A DNA stretch of 64,000 nt from Patescibacteria group bacterium UBA6489 (GTDB lineage Bacteria; Patescibacteriota; Gracilibacteria; BD1-5; UBA6164): positions 62,001 to 126,000 of the forward strand of contig DJMN01000017.1 in assembly GCA_002435385.1 (NCBI GenBank). The letters run 5' to 3'. Numbering within the stretch: position 1 is the first letter of the stretch; each line of letters opens with the position of its first letter. The notes beneath the pieces were generated by a model that was not told where the DNA came from, ran no database searches, and was given only the letters and a program-made list of their open reading frames with translations. Of the stretch, positions 36,824 to 47,952 are shown piece by piece. A program made the position numbers and the translations under genes.

Positions 36824-38557
36824 ATGAGAAAATATATTATTTTCATTGTTTTCATTTTATGAACTTTATTACATGTTTATTTTTTACAGTTAAATAGTGT
36901 TTTAAAAATAGCTGATAGTTTTGCTTATCTGCAAATGAGTCATTACTTGGCAAATTTTAATATGAATTGATTCTGAACTGGCTGGTTTGGTTTTTTGTAC
37001 TCTTTACCTATTGCTGTAGTAAAGTTTGTTATAGGTGATGATTTTTTATCTGCTTATTTTGTGAACATTTCTCTTTTTGTTGTTTCTGGAGTGTTACTAT
37101 ATCAAATTTGAAAAAGATATCTTACAAGGGAATATAATGTACTTTTAATGATAGTTTTTTTTCTGTCTTCAACTTTGATTCATTATAATATAAATATTCT
37201 TTCAGAGAATATTTATTTGCCCTTGTTTTTGTGATTTATATTGTTTTTATGTAATTATATAGATAATAAGTCTTTAGGTGATACAGCTGTGAATGTTATG
37301 GCATGAAATAGTTTATGATTTTTAGGGACTAAATGAACTGTTGTATTTTCTTTAATATCAGGTTTTTTCTTAGCTTTGCTTTATCTGACTAGATGAGAGG
37401 CTTTTATTTATGTTGGAAGTTTATTTTTACTGGTATTCTTTTTGGCTTTTGTATGAGAGTTTTCTTTTAAAAAAGCTACTGGAATATTTATTTGAATTGT
37501 TGTTTCTTTCTTTGTTTTTATTTCTCCATATATTGTTTATCTTCATGGTATAACTTGAGATTGGTGATTAACAAATAAGTGATCTTCAAATATTAGACAA
37601 GCTAATATGAGGTGAGTAGATGTTATGGATGATTCTGGTTTTGAGAAGTCTGTTTGAGAGTTAACCGAGGATAAACATCATTTAATTGCTGGTTTTGCTG
37701 GATGATTAGCTTATGATAAGCCTCAGACTAAAGAATCTTTGGTTGGTTATTTTTTGGATAATCCTAGTATAGTTTTAGGGAGATTTTTTGTAAATCAAAA
37801 GAAGCTTTATTCTCAGTCTCTACCTAAACTTATACTTTGAGATGCTCTTAGAGAATATCAAAATTCTGATTCTAAGTTTTACAATAATAAAATATTTTTT
37901 GTAATTTTAATTCTTCCTTTGTTGTTGATTTTAAATGGTGTTTATAAGATGATAGTTAATCAGACGAGTTTTATTACTATTTCAGCCCCTTTCTTTATTG
38001 TTGCTTCTGTATTTTTTACTTTGTTTTTTGTTATTGATAGGTATTTTTTAATATTTATTCCTGTTGCTTTACTAGTAATGGTTTATGGAATACAGGAGTT
38101 TCCAAGTAAAGAGTCTTTTCGGAGGGGGAGGTATATTTCGTTTTTAGCAGTTTTATTGGGTATTTATGGTTTGGGAGCTCAGGCATATTTCTTTAATCAT
38201 ATAGGAGATGATGGAGAATATAGATTAAAGATGGAAGCTGGTGTTTGGTTGAAAAAGAATATTTGTAAGAGAAAAGTATGTAGTTATAAGGTTATGGAGA
38301 GGTTTCCTGTTGTTACTTATTACTCTGGAACTAAGGTTAGATGGTTGACTCCTTATGTTGAAAATTTAGATGATTTGTTGGAGTATGCTTATTATAATAA
38401 GGTTGATTATTTGGTTGTTGATTCTGTGGATTTTGAAAAATATAGACCTAAGTTGAATTTTTTATTGGATAGTAGTAGGAAGTATAAGGGGTTAAAGGTT
38501 TTGAAGAGATTTGAAGATGGGGAAGATGTTGTAGTTTTGTATGAGTTTGAGAGGTAG
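36824..38557 (+). CDS. GT39/ArnT-like membrane glycosyltransferase (577 aa)
   Basis: Starts 3 bases after the ligase-like gene, so translation is coupled. A signal anchor is followed by many hydrophobic helices (about ten to twelve) and a C-terminal soluble domain from about residue 460. LYLTRGEAFIYVGSLFLLVF (cf. the loop before the TM helices of PMT/ArnT enzymes) and LSENIYLPLFL place it in the GT-C, lipid-phosphate-sugar-dependent group. The sugar comes from an undecaprenyl- or dolichyl-phosphate-like donor. No catalytic residue can be named with certainty. End of the (+) glycan operon. Confidence 0.7.
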
Positions 38558-38602
38558 AAAAATAAAAAATTAAGTTTTCTAAAAATTGTGAAATAAAGTA
38601 AA

Positions 38603-38642
38603 AAAATAAAGATAGATTTTAAAGTCTATCTTTATTTTTTTC
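38603..38642. terminator. Bidirectional terminator between the glycan genes and fusA
   Basis: The long stem AAATAAAGATAGA / TCTATCTTTATTT around TTTAAAG, flanked by A and T runs. It lies between convergent genes and can serve both. Confidence 0.85.
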
Positions 38643-38659
38643 TTGTTTCTTGAATTTAA

Positions 38660-40792
38660 TTATTCATCATCATCTAATGTGAATCCTCTTTCTTCTCTAA
38701 TTTTAGCAGCTATGTTAGACGGAACTTCTTCGTAGTGATGGAATTCCATACCATAGTTAGCTCTACCTTGAGAAGCTGACCTTAATTCTGTTGCATAACC
38801 AAACATTTCAGATAGTGGAACATAACAGTTTATGATTTTTGCTTGTCCTCTATTTCACATTTCTTCAATTCTACCTCTTTTTGAATTTATTTGTCCAATT
38901 ACATCCCCCATATATTCTTCTGGAGTATTTACTTCTACTTTCATTATTGGTTCTAGTAGAGTTGGTTTGGCTTTTTTACAAGCCTCTTTAAATGCTTTTG
39001 ATGCAGCTATTTTAAATGATAACTCAGAAGAATCAACATCATGGAACGAACCAAATGTTAAAGTAGCTTTTATATCTACCATAGGGTATCCAGCGATATA
39101 ACCTCTACCATAAGCTTCATTTAATCATTTTTCTACACCTGGAATGTATTCTTTTGGTATAACTCAACCAACAATTTTACTAACGAATTTGTTAGTTTTT
39201 TTAACTCCGTCATCATCATCTTCTGCTTCTTTATATGGTTCAAATGTAATAACAACATGTCCATATTGTCATCTACCTCATGTTTGTTTAGAGTATTTAT
39301 GTTCTACATCTGTAGCTGTTTCTTTTATTGTTTCTCTGTAAGCAACTTGAGGAGCTCATACATTACACTCTACTTTAAATTCTCTTCTCATTCTATCTAC
39401 AATGATATCAAGGTGAAGTTCTCCCATACCTGATATGATTGTTTGAGCTGTTTCTTCATCTGTTCTAACTCTGAAAGAAGGATCTTCTTCTGCTAATTTA
39501 TTTAGAGCTAGTCACATTTTTTCTTGGTCAGCTTTTGTTTTTGGTTCAACTGAAACAGAAATAACTGGTTCAGGGAATTCCATAGATTCTACTAAGAATT
39601 TTTTGTTTATATCACAAATAGTGTCTCCTGTTTTTGTATCCTTTAATCAAACGATTGCTCAGATATGTCCAGCTGATATTTCTTCTATTTCTTGTCTAGT
39701 ATTAGCATGCATTTGTAAAAGTCTTCATACTCTTTCTTTTTTTCCTGTAGAAGCATTGTATACATATGAACCTGATTTAAGAGTTCAAGAATATACTCTG
39801 GTAAATGCCAACTTTCAAACGAAAGGATCTGTAACTATTTTAAATGCTAGTGCTGCTAGAGGAGCATCAGCAGATACTTCAATTTCTTCTGTTTTTTCAG
39901 GATCGTCTATATCCATAACTTCTAATTTACCTTCATTTACATCAATTGGTGATGGTAAATATTCTACAGCTGCATCAATAACCATTTGTACTCAAATGTT
40001 TTGAAGAGCCGAACCACAAGTTACAGCATATAAATCATTATTACAAACTCAGATTCTAAGTCATTTTTTGATATCTTCTACTGACAAATCTCAGTTTTCA
40101 AAGAATTTTTCCATAAGTGCATCATCTTGTTCTGCTACTTTCTCAATAAGTACTGTTTTTAAAGCTTCTACTTTGTCTTTTAGGTCAGCAGGAATTTCTA
40201 CTTCTTTTACTGTTTCTCAAGAGCTTCATTCAAAATGATATGCTTTCATTTCTATAAGGTCGATTAGTCCTTTTAGTGTTTCAGCAGCTCCAATAGGATA
40301 TTGTATAGCTACTACTTTGTTTCAAGCTAATCTTTTTCTAATAGATTCTATACTCATATCAAAATCAGCTCACATTTTATCCATTTTATTGATAAATGCG
40401 ATTCTTGGTACGTGGTATTTATCTGATTGTTTCCAAACTGTTTCACTTTGAGGTTCTACTCATTGTGATCAGTCAAATACAGCTACTCAACCATCAAGAA
40501 CCCTAAGCGATCTTTCTACTTCAATAGTAAAATCAACATGTCAAGGAGTATCAATTATGTTTATTTGATAATCTTTCCAGAATGCTGTTGTAGCAGCAGA
40601 AGTAATTGTAATACCTCTTTCTTTTTCTTGTTCCATCCAGTCCATTTGAGATTCTCAGTCATGAGTTTCTCAAATCTTGTGAGTTTTTCATGTATAATAA
40701 AGTATTCTTTCAGTTGTAGTTGTCTTACCAGCATCTATATGTGCTATAATTCATATGTTTCTAACCTTATCTAAAGGTTTTGGTGTACTCAT
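38660..40792 (-). CDS. fusA: Translation elongation factor G
   Basis: GTPase that drives ribosomal translocation. N-terminal G domain: [19 protein letters not shown] (P-loop), [10 protein letters not shown] (switch I), DTPGHVDF with its Gly (residue 84) coded by TGA. At 710 residues it has the standard five-domain bacterial size. The C-terminal part ends FTLDDDE. As EF-G is universally conserved, its TGA codons at invariant glycines are direct evidence for code 25. It has its own promoter and terminator. The usual str-operon neighbours (rpsL, rpsG, tuf) are not adjacent. Confidence 0.96.
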
Positions 40793-40854
40793 AGCTTTTT
40801 TTATAAAGAATTAAAAATTATAAAAAGAGGGCGTCTTTTTTAATTTGCCCGAAG

Positions 40855-40882
40855 ATTTTATACAAAAGGGTTATTCTGTCAA
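40855..40882 (-). promoter_or_regulatory. Predicted promoter of fusA
   Basis: On the minus strand: -35 TTGACA (40877-40882), 16-base spacer, -10 TAAAAT (40855-40860). The leader to the ATG is about 60 bases and contains a small hairpin GGGC...GCCC (near 40829-40850). Confidence 0.55.
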
Positions 40883-40905
40883 ATCTTTTGATATATTATT
40901 CATTT

Positions 40906-41574
40906 TTATTGTTTTTCCAAGTTTTCTTTATTTTTTAGTGATTTTGTTAGTTCTCAAATTATAAAAGAACCATAACTATTTGATTTTTCTTCTGGTACTT
41001 CAATATTGATTTCATTAAAGAAAAATTTAAATACTTTTCAAGTAAATATTTTTATTGATTCATCATCTTTTAGTAGTTTTTTTATTTTTTCTGTTATTAT
41101 TGATGAACTTTCTATAAAAAGTACTGATTCTATGTCTTCTATCCAAGAGTTTATTCTATTTTTTAACTCTGAATCTATTTTTTCATCACTGAATTCTATT
41201 CTTCCATCACTTATTTTATAGTTGAAGATAATATATTCTTTTTGTGTGTTTTTTCTTATTTCATCACTTATGGGTAAATAGACTAAAGATAAAATTCAAA
41301 GAAGAAAATTTGTTCAGTATCATTTATCTAAGCAACTGAATAAATAAGAAAGTAGGTCATCATATTTTTTCTTTAGAATTAGTTGTACTAAAAAATTTGC
41401 CAACATAAAATCATATTTTTTGGCTTTTTTTTCATCTTTTTGTGTTTTTTTTCTTTTTTTGCTAGCTTTTTTAACAGAGTCTTTGAATTTTTCAGAGACT
41501 TCTGTACTGGCTTCTGCAGAGGTTCATCAGTCTTCTCCAGATTCAATGTCTGGAATAAATTCTTCTAAGCTCAC
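40906..41574 (-). CDS. Hypothetical protein with GTG start (222 aa)
   Basis: The frame is open from a TAA upstream; the only start near the beginning is GTG at 41574, 2 bases after the prmC stop, which suggests translational coupling and decides the start. The N-terminal 60 residues are acidic, then strongly basic and low-complexity (KKASKKRKKTQKDEKKAKK). The remainder is a mixed alpha/beta domain with one moderately hydrophobic segment near residue 100 (FLLGILSLVYL). No family recognised. The downstream gene is fusA, which has its own promoter. Confidence 0.65.
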
Positions 41575-41576
41575 AA

Positions 41577-42452
41577 TTAAAAAGTTATTTTTAAAGTTCT
41601 TATTATTGTATTACAATCGTAAAAATATTCAAATTTTAATTTGTTATTTTGCAAAAATTCTTTTGAGATTTCATATTGATCAAATCCTATTTCTATGAAA
41701 AGTAGTATTTTTTTTAGAGAGCTTTTATAATCTTGTTTTAATTTTATTGTTTGTTCTATAAGTATTTCATATAGTTCAAATCCTGTTTGATTTCATCCAT
41801 ATAGTGCTGTATGGGGTTCATATTTTATGACTGATTTATCCATATTTTTAAAATCATCTTGTTTTATGTATGGTAAGTTGGCTGTAATTATTAATATTCA
41901 GTTTTTTATTTTATATTCTCAGTTTAGAAAATCATTGAGTAGATTTCAATTTATTGTTCTTATATTATTTTTTAGATTATATTTATTTATATTTTTTTTA
42001 GTTACTTCTAGTGCTTTTTTTGAAATATCTATAGCAAATATGTTATTTATTTGCTCAATATAAATAGGGATGTTTTTTAAAATTGATATAGGTATACATC
42101 AGCTTCATGTTCATATGTCTATTAGGGTTATTTTATTATCTTTATTTTTTTCAAGTTCTTTTAGTGTTTGCTCTATGATTATTTCTGTTTCATTTCTCGG
42201 TATAAGTGTTCTATTGTCTACATAAAATTCTAGGTTGTAGAATTCTGCCTTATTTATAATGTATTCTATTGGTTCTCATTCTGAAAGTCTTAGAAAATTT
42301 TTTTTAATATTTTCTATGTATTTGTCTTTTATGTCTTTTATTAAAAATAACTGATTTTTTGTTAAACCAGTTACTTTTGTAATTATTAAATCTATATTGT
42401 TTCTATCTAGTCATAGTTTTAGACCATGATTTATTATATCTTTTTTAAGCAT
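41577..42452 (-). CDS. prmC: Release-factor glutamine methyltransferase PrmC/HemK (291 aa)
   Basis: Methylates the GGQ Gln of peptide-chain release factors with S-adenosylmethionine. The SAM site is LIDIGTGSGCIPISIL; LIPRNETE is the PrmC linker motif; the substrate-binding motif reads ANLPYIK, where most PrmC have NPPY. In a code-25 organism only RF1 (UAA/UAG) is needed, so RF1 should be its sole target. It is preceded by an ABC permease gene (8 bases apart) and followed by a coupled hypothetical gene. The start ATG is at 42452. Confidence 0.88.
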
Positions 42453-42460
42453 ATTTCTTT

Positions 42461-43222
42461 TTAATTTTCAAACTTTTTTCTTTCAAAGATTATTATAGTG
42501 AAGGATAGTATTATTATTATGTATGTTAATACATAGAATGTATTGAAGATAAAAAAGCTTGGTTCAAAGTTTGTAAAACTTCATATTTTATCTTTTATAT
42601 TTAGAGCTTCAAATGGAGGGAAAAATAGTTCTAAGAATTTTGTAAAGAATATTAGTATTTGATTTTTAAATCTATTTGATAAATCTAAAATTAATGAAAA
42701 ACTATGAGATAATACATATATCATTAATGAGAGTGTGATTGTTAGTATGTTTGACATAAATGTTGATAGGAAAAAGACTATAGCAAGTAAAGCTTCTAGT
42801 TTGAATAGTGTAAATAATATAGAAAATATTATTAAATGTGTTATTTCTATATCATTTAAAAATAATACTCATAAAAATAGTAGTGCTTGTAAAAATACGA
42901 TAAGTAATATCGTGATAGAAAATCATAGAAATTTTCAAAGTATGAATTCGTATCTTTTTATTGGTTTACTTAGTATTAGAAAGATGGTTTTTCATTCTAC
43001 TTCTTTGAAAAGTAATTGACTTCATACAAATAATACTCATATAAGTCAAAATACTTCTATCATACTTAATCAAAAGTCTACTATTATTTTATTATCATCT
43101 CATATAGTGAGTTTTCAAAGCATTATAGAAAAGGCTATAAATGCAAATGCAAAGAATATTATTATATATAGAAATTTATTTCTAACTATTTCTTTGAATG
43201 TGTTTAGTGCTATGTTAAACAT
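42461..43222 (-). CDS. ABC-2-type transporter permease (253 aa)
   Basis: N-terminal MFNIALNTFKEIVRNKFLYI is the amphipathic start of NosY/ABC-2 permeases, followed by six hydrophobic segments. EVEGKTIFLILSKPIKRYEF (between helices 2 and 3) is the characteristic coupling-loop motif of the family. The cognate ATPase is not in the window, which is unusual, since these subunits normally sit together. It may pair with an ATPase encoded elsewhere. Substrate unknown. Eight bases separate it from prmC. Confidence 0.8.
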
Positions 43223-43400
43223 AATTTTGTATTTAATTTTAAAGTGTTTTTTTTGTTTTTAAAGATTAATTTTATTATTTCAGGAACTCAACCAATCAGA
43301 GATTGGGATTAAAACAGTGTTCAATAAAAAAAACAAATTTTAAAAACATCATAGAATCAATCTAGTATATATCCTTACTTGGCAATAATAAGAACTTTAA

Positions 43401-44348
43401 TTATTTAAATTTATAATTTAAAAATTCTTTATTTCAGTTAACGAAAGAGAGTATATCCATAGTTTTTTTTCCTTCAAGTTTTACTTGTTTTAAAATTAGT
43501 ATTTTTTTGTCTGAGCAAGCTACTCATATTGTTTTTTTGTTTAATTTTACAACCTGTCATATATTAATATTTTCTAAATTATTTTCTTCTAATATTTCAC
43601 AGTCTTTAAATATTATTTTTTTATCATTATAGAAACTATATATTTCAGGCCAAGAGTTGTATGCTCTAAATTTGTTGTAAATTTCGTCTGATGTTTCTTT
43701 TGAAAAGCTTACTAATCAGTCTGTTTTAATTATTTTTTGACAGTATGTAGCTTTTCTATCGTTTTGTTTCTGTCATTTTATTTCTCATGATAAAATTCAT
43801 TTTAGTGTATCAACTAAAAGTTTTGGTCAAATTTTTTCAAATTTTTCAAAGATATTTATTGTTTTGTCTTCTTTGTCTATATTGATTTTTTCTATTTTAA
43901 GAATATCTCATTCATCCATTTTTTCATTCATGTACATGATTGTCAGTCATGTTTCTTTGTCTCAGTTTTTTATTGATTCTTGAATAGGACTTGCTCAACG
44001 ATACTTTGGTAAAATACTTCAATGTATATTTATACATCCATATTTTGGTATATCTAATATATCTTTGGGGATTATTTTTCCATATGCTACTACTATTATG
44101 AAGTCTAAATTTAGTGAAATTAGTAAATTTTTTATATCTTCATTATTTTTAAATGAATCTGGTTGTTGTATTTCTATGCTGTTTTCTTTGGCTATTTTTT
44201 TTACAGGAGTTTCTTGTATAATTTTTTTCCTTCATACAGGTCTGTCTGGTTGACTTATGATTAACGGTACTTCTATTTCTTTATATTTTAGTATACCATT
44301 TAATATATTTTTTGAGAACTCTCAGGTTCAAAAAAATGCTATTTTCAT
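43401..44348 (-). CDS. fmt: Methionyl-tRNA formyltransferase
   Basis: Formylates the initiator Met-tRNA using 10-formyl-tetrahydrofolate. The N-terminal domain starts MKIAFFGTGEFSKNIL; the catalytic motif IHGSILPKYRGASPIQ carries the conserved His and SLLPKYRG core; DEGDIL follows. A C-terminal OB-like domain is present. At 315 residues it has normal length. The start overlaps the 3' end of the WecA/MraY-like gene by 10 bases, in a different frame. A peptide deformylase is not in the window. Confidence 0.92.
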
Positions 44349-45406
44349 AATTTTTTCTTTTGGTTAATAAATATTTTTACTATTTTGTTTATGTATACCA
44401 CAATAATGGCTATTATTAAAAAAGCTATTATTTTTCAAGTTTTATTTAGAAAAAGTGCAGATATTCAGAAAAACAGTGAAAGAGAATATATTATTCCCAA
44501 TATTTGTTTTTCATTTAATCATATTTTTTGTAGTCTATGGTGTAGGTGGGTAAAGTCTCAAATAAGAGGATTTTTTTTATTTATTAGTCTTTTTATGAGT
44601 ACATAGAAAGCATCTACTGTATAAATACCAAATACCACTAACACTGTTGCTATTTTTCATCCAGAGATTATTGCTAGTGTTGCTAGCATAAAACCTAAAA
44701 ACATAGTTCAAGAATCTCACATAAGTAACTTTTCTTTTATATCAGAGAACCAGAATGGTATAAGTATTCAGACTAGTATGGCTGTTATTCACATTATAAA
44801 TTGAGCATTTTTTATTCATCATTCATAGTCATCATTGAAATACAGTTTTACTCATAATAAGAATATAACGAAAAATGATATTATTGACAATCAAGAAGTA
44901 TTCCCTTTTATTCAATCTGTCCAATTTAATGCATTGAATATAAAAACAAACCAACAAATTGTAAATATAAGGGGGATTATGTATATAGTGTGATTAAAAA
45001 TTGTAAAATAATGTGTTTTTAAATCAATTATTCAACCAAATATATTACTTATGTATCATATTTTTATAGATGTTATTCATATTGTGGCTCAAATTATTAT
45101 TTGAAATAATAATCTCCATTTAGCACTTACGTTAAGCATATCATCAACAAAGCTTATGGCTGTTATAAGAGCTCAGAAAAACCATATTAGTCACAATTTG
45201 AAATTATGTTCAACAAAAAAGTAGCTTATTATAAAAAAAGAAATAAAGAATATTATTCATGTACTGTATGGTATTGGTTTTCTTTTTTTATTGTATTTTT
45301 TAGGATTATCAAGGATTCAATATTTGAAAAAGATTTTTGTTATTATTTTTATTAAAAGAAAAGATGTAATTATAGATAAAAGAAAAGATGTAATTATAGT
45401 ATGCAT
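44339..45406 (-). CDS. WecA/MraY-family phospho-sugar transferase (355 aa)
   Basis: Polytopic (about ten or eleven helices) polyprenyl-phosphate glycosyl-1-phosphate transferase. Motifs: FVDDMLNVSAKWRLLFQ (DDxxxx region), FNALNWTDGIKG (cf. NAxNLxDGxDG), LLMGDSGTMFLGFML (GDSGS-type), and FTHLHHRLQKIGL (HLHHRL basic loop). These are those of WecA rather than MraY, so initiation of a surface glycan is likely, consistent with other glycan genes in the window. The first helices contain a 24-base tandem duplication (IITSFLLSIITSFLL). Its end overlaps fmt. Confidence 0.85.
45353..45399. repeat. 24-base tandem duplication within a coding sequence
   Basis: Two near-perfect copies of AAAAGAAAAGATGTAATTAT plus AGAT lie head to tail. 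In the minus-strand gene they encode ITSFLL twice in the first transmembrane helix. An in-frame unit of 8 codons leaves the frame intact. Confidence 0.75.
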
Positions 45407-45483
45407 TTCATTAGTATTTTTAGCTTTAAAATTTTCTATGGGATTTTAATTGAATATAAAAAATAAACAACTTTTATTAATAA

Positions 45484-45525
45484 AAAATAAGAGTTGTATT
45501 TAAATACAACTCTTATTTTTTATAT
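45484..45525 (-). terminator. Terminator after the PETG-anchored surface protein gene
   Basis: The perfect 17-base stem AAAAAATAAGAGTTGTA / TACAACTCTTATTTTTT with a TTTAAA loop, directly downstream of the leftward gene. It can also stop (+) transcription. Confidence 0.9.
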
Positions 45526-45534
45526 TGTTTTGAA

Positions 45535-46242
45535 TTATTGTTCAAAAGATTTTCTTCTTAATCTTAGTACTCCAAATCCTAATATTAGAGCTAAAGCTAC
45601 AAGTAGAATATGTTCTGGTCAAGTTTCAGGAACAACAGTAGGAGTTACTGGTTCAACAGGTTCTACAGGAGCAGATGTATTTGCTTCATTTTCTCCTGAT
45701 TTGAATAGTACACATTCTTTATGAGTTTCAGAATCATCACTTACAACTCCATCGTTTATATCGTGAGTTATTATTGTATAAACTAATAAACCAATATTTC
45801 CATCTTTTTCAACATCATTTTGAGTTAATCCGTAAGCATACCCAACAGAAGATTGTAACCATACAACTTCATCATTAGCTCATAAGATATATGCATCTTC
45901 ACTTTCATTGTATCTACTATCAAGTTCACTTGTATATTTCCAAAAACCATCAGAAGAAGGTCTTTCTTTCCATGCAACTTTATCTGAATTTAAGTTAATC
46001 ATTTGTGGCATTTCTTGTTCTTCTTTGTATAGTAATCTACTAGTAGATGTATTGTTTTCCCAAAGATCAGTCATCATTCAAATATTATCTCATTCTACTT
46101 TAGTTCCACCGTTAAAACATTGATTACAATTATTAGCAGCAAAAGCATTGTCTGTAGTACAATCTATTTCTTCATATCATGCTAGAGCTGGTGTGATACA
46201 TAAAGATGTAACTAAACATGATAGTAATATTTTATTTTTCAT
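45535..46242 (-). CDS. Secreted surface protein with C-terminal PETG sorting-like signal (235 aa)
   Basis: A signal peptide (MKNKILLSCLVTSLCITPAL, cleavage after ALA) leads into a soluble domain with four Cys near residues 28-42. The C-terminus has a Pro/Val/Glu/Thr linker, PETGPEH, a hydrophobic helix (ILLVALALILGFGVL) and the basic tail RLRRKS. That is the layout of an LPxTG-type or PEP-CTERM-like sorting signal. The gene is flanked by its own promoter and a strong terminator, so it is likely a highly expressed monocistron; its codon usage has few TGA (mostly GGN), also fitting high expression. Function of the domain is unknown. Confidence 0.8.
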
Positions 46243-46293
46243 AAACAAAAATTTAAAAATTAAAATTAAATATATTAATTACTAATATTAATT

Positions 46294-46322
46294 ATACTAG
46301 CAAAATATATCTAATAAGTCAA
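46294..46322 (-). promoter_or_regulatory. Predicted promoter of the PETG surface protein gene
   Basis: Minus strand: -35 TTGACT (46317-46322), 17-base spacer, -10 TAGTAT (46294-46299). The leader to the ATG is about 50 bases and AT-only in composition. Confidence 0.55.
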
Positions 46323-46347
46323 AGAATACAAATATTATTCACATTAA

Positions 46348-47529
46348 TTATCTTGACTTTTTGAATACTTTGTTAACAATAATTTGTTGAGCAATAGCGA
46401 ATAAAGTTGACATTCACCAATATAGCCCAACTCAAGCAAAAAGACTATAAGTAAAGAATCATACCATAACAGGCATTCAATACATCATAAATTTATTCAT
46501 TGAGTTTGGATCAGGCATCATACTACTATAATCATTTTCTCATTTTTTCTTTTCTAGTACAACAATTTCTTTTTGTTTATCTTTTTCTTTTAAACTTAGA
46601 GATAATTTAACTTGGATGAATTGAATTATTCCTATAAATATAGCTAAAGCTAGTCATACTATTCATCATTTTGATGTTAAATCTATTCAGAAGAAATCAT
46701 ATGAAATCATATTTGTGTTGAAGTCAGAGAATACATTATACAAATAAAAAGTATTTGATGGATCTTTTATGTTTAGTATTATTCTATACATTACAAGTAA
46801 TATAGGCATTTGAATCAACATGAAACCACAAGATCACATTGGGTTTACTTTTTCTTCTTTATAAAGCTCCATTAATTTTATTCACATTTTTTGTTGATCT
46901 CATTTGTGTTCCTTTTGTATCTTTTTTATTTTTGGTTGTATAGCTTGTAGTCTTTTTTGGCTAAGCAACATTTTATGTTGTGGCCATAATAAAAACAATC
47001 TTACAAGTATTGTAATACTGATAATTGACCATCATAAAGAGTATGAAAATAAATTTAAGAATGATACCATCAAATTATATATTGGTGCATAAATTAGTCC
47101 TACAAATAGTTTTCATATGGTTCATCTATGTTCTATTTCAAATTGACTTGTGAGTTTTCTTTCTTCTACATCTAGGTTAAATGTATAGATTCATTCATTT
47201 TGGAATTTTTCAAAATATGTAGAGTAATCTATTGTTTCAGATTTTCAAGGTTGTATTATGGTGTTTTTACAGAAATCTTTTGGAAATTCTACTATATTTC
47301 ATCAAGAATCTCTAAGTGCTATATTTTCACAAGTGTTTAAACTAAGTTCTTTTTGTGTATTATTTTCAATAAGTAATTGAACTCATGCGGGTACTGCATA
47401 GTCTGGTTTTATTGTTTTGAAAATAACGTTTTCTGTTTTTTGAACATCTTTATTTTTTTCAGAATTAAAAAGGTTGAAAATAAAGAATATTAATAAGAAA
47501 ACAAGTATAAAATCAAGTATTTTTTTCAT
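46348..47529 (-). CDS. yidC: Membrane protein insertase YidC (393 aa)
   Basis: Inserts proteins into the cytoplasmic membrane, alone or with SecYEG. An N-terminal signal anchor (MKKILDFILVFLLIFFIF) precedes a small extracellular domain of about 120 residues (shorter than the periplasmic P1 domain of E. coli). The Oxa1 core follows: GWSIISITILVRLFLLWPQH with the hydrophilic-groove Arg, KMLLSQKRLQAIQPKIKKIQ (C1 coiled-coil loop), FMLIQMPILLVMYRIIL, and AGVGLYWGMSTLFAIAQQ. Third gene of the rpmH-rnpA-yidC operon, 23 bases after rnpA. Confidence 0.93.
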
Positions 47530-47552
47530 TATGAGATTTTATTATATAAAAA

Positions 47553-47912
47553 TTATTTATCTGAGAATGTTTTTTTCATTAAAAAATCTAGGTTTTTCTC
47601 AAAGGAAATGATAGTTTTTTTATTGTTTTTATCAAGTTTTGTTTTTTTCTTTACAACAAAAACAAAACTACATCCATTTTGTTGATTTTTGGGAATTAAA
47701 TTATCTTTTGTTAAATCATAAAATTTTCTTCTGAAATAATTTCTTGTTATATTATTTGTTACTGATTTTGATCATATTATTATAGCAAATTTGTTTATGT
47801 TTTGATTGTTTTTTAAGTAGTTTAAAACTATATCATAAGAAAAAAAAGGTTTTCATTTTTGTAAAACCTTTTTCAATTCTTTTTCTTTTAATCTATTTTT
47901 TTTTGGAATCAT
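47553..47912 (-). CDS. rnpA: Ribonuclease P protein component
   Basis: Protein subunit of RNase P, for 5' maturation of tRNA. Starts MIPKKNRLKEKELKKVLQKG; SKSVTNNITRNYFRRKFYDL holds the conserved RNxxRR helix that contacts the RNA. At 119 residues it has the usual length. Located as expected between rpmH (40 bases upstream) and yidC. Confidence 0.9.
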
Positions 47913-47952
47913 ACACTTGAATCTTATTTCTATTTAATGAAATAGTTTGAAA

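Noticed and set aside
39603..40004. A 133-codon (+) ORF in the fusA region
   Set aside because: Antisense shadow of EF-G.
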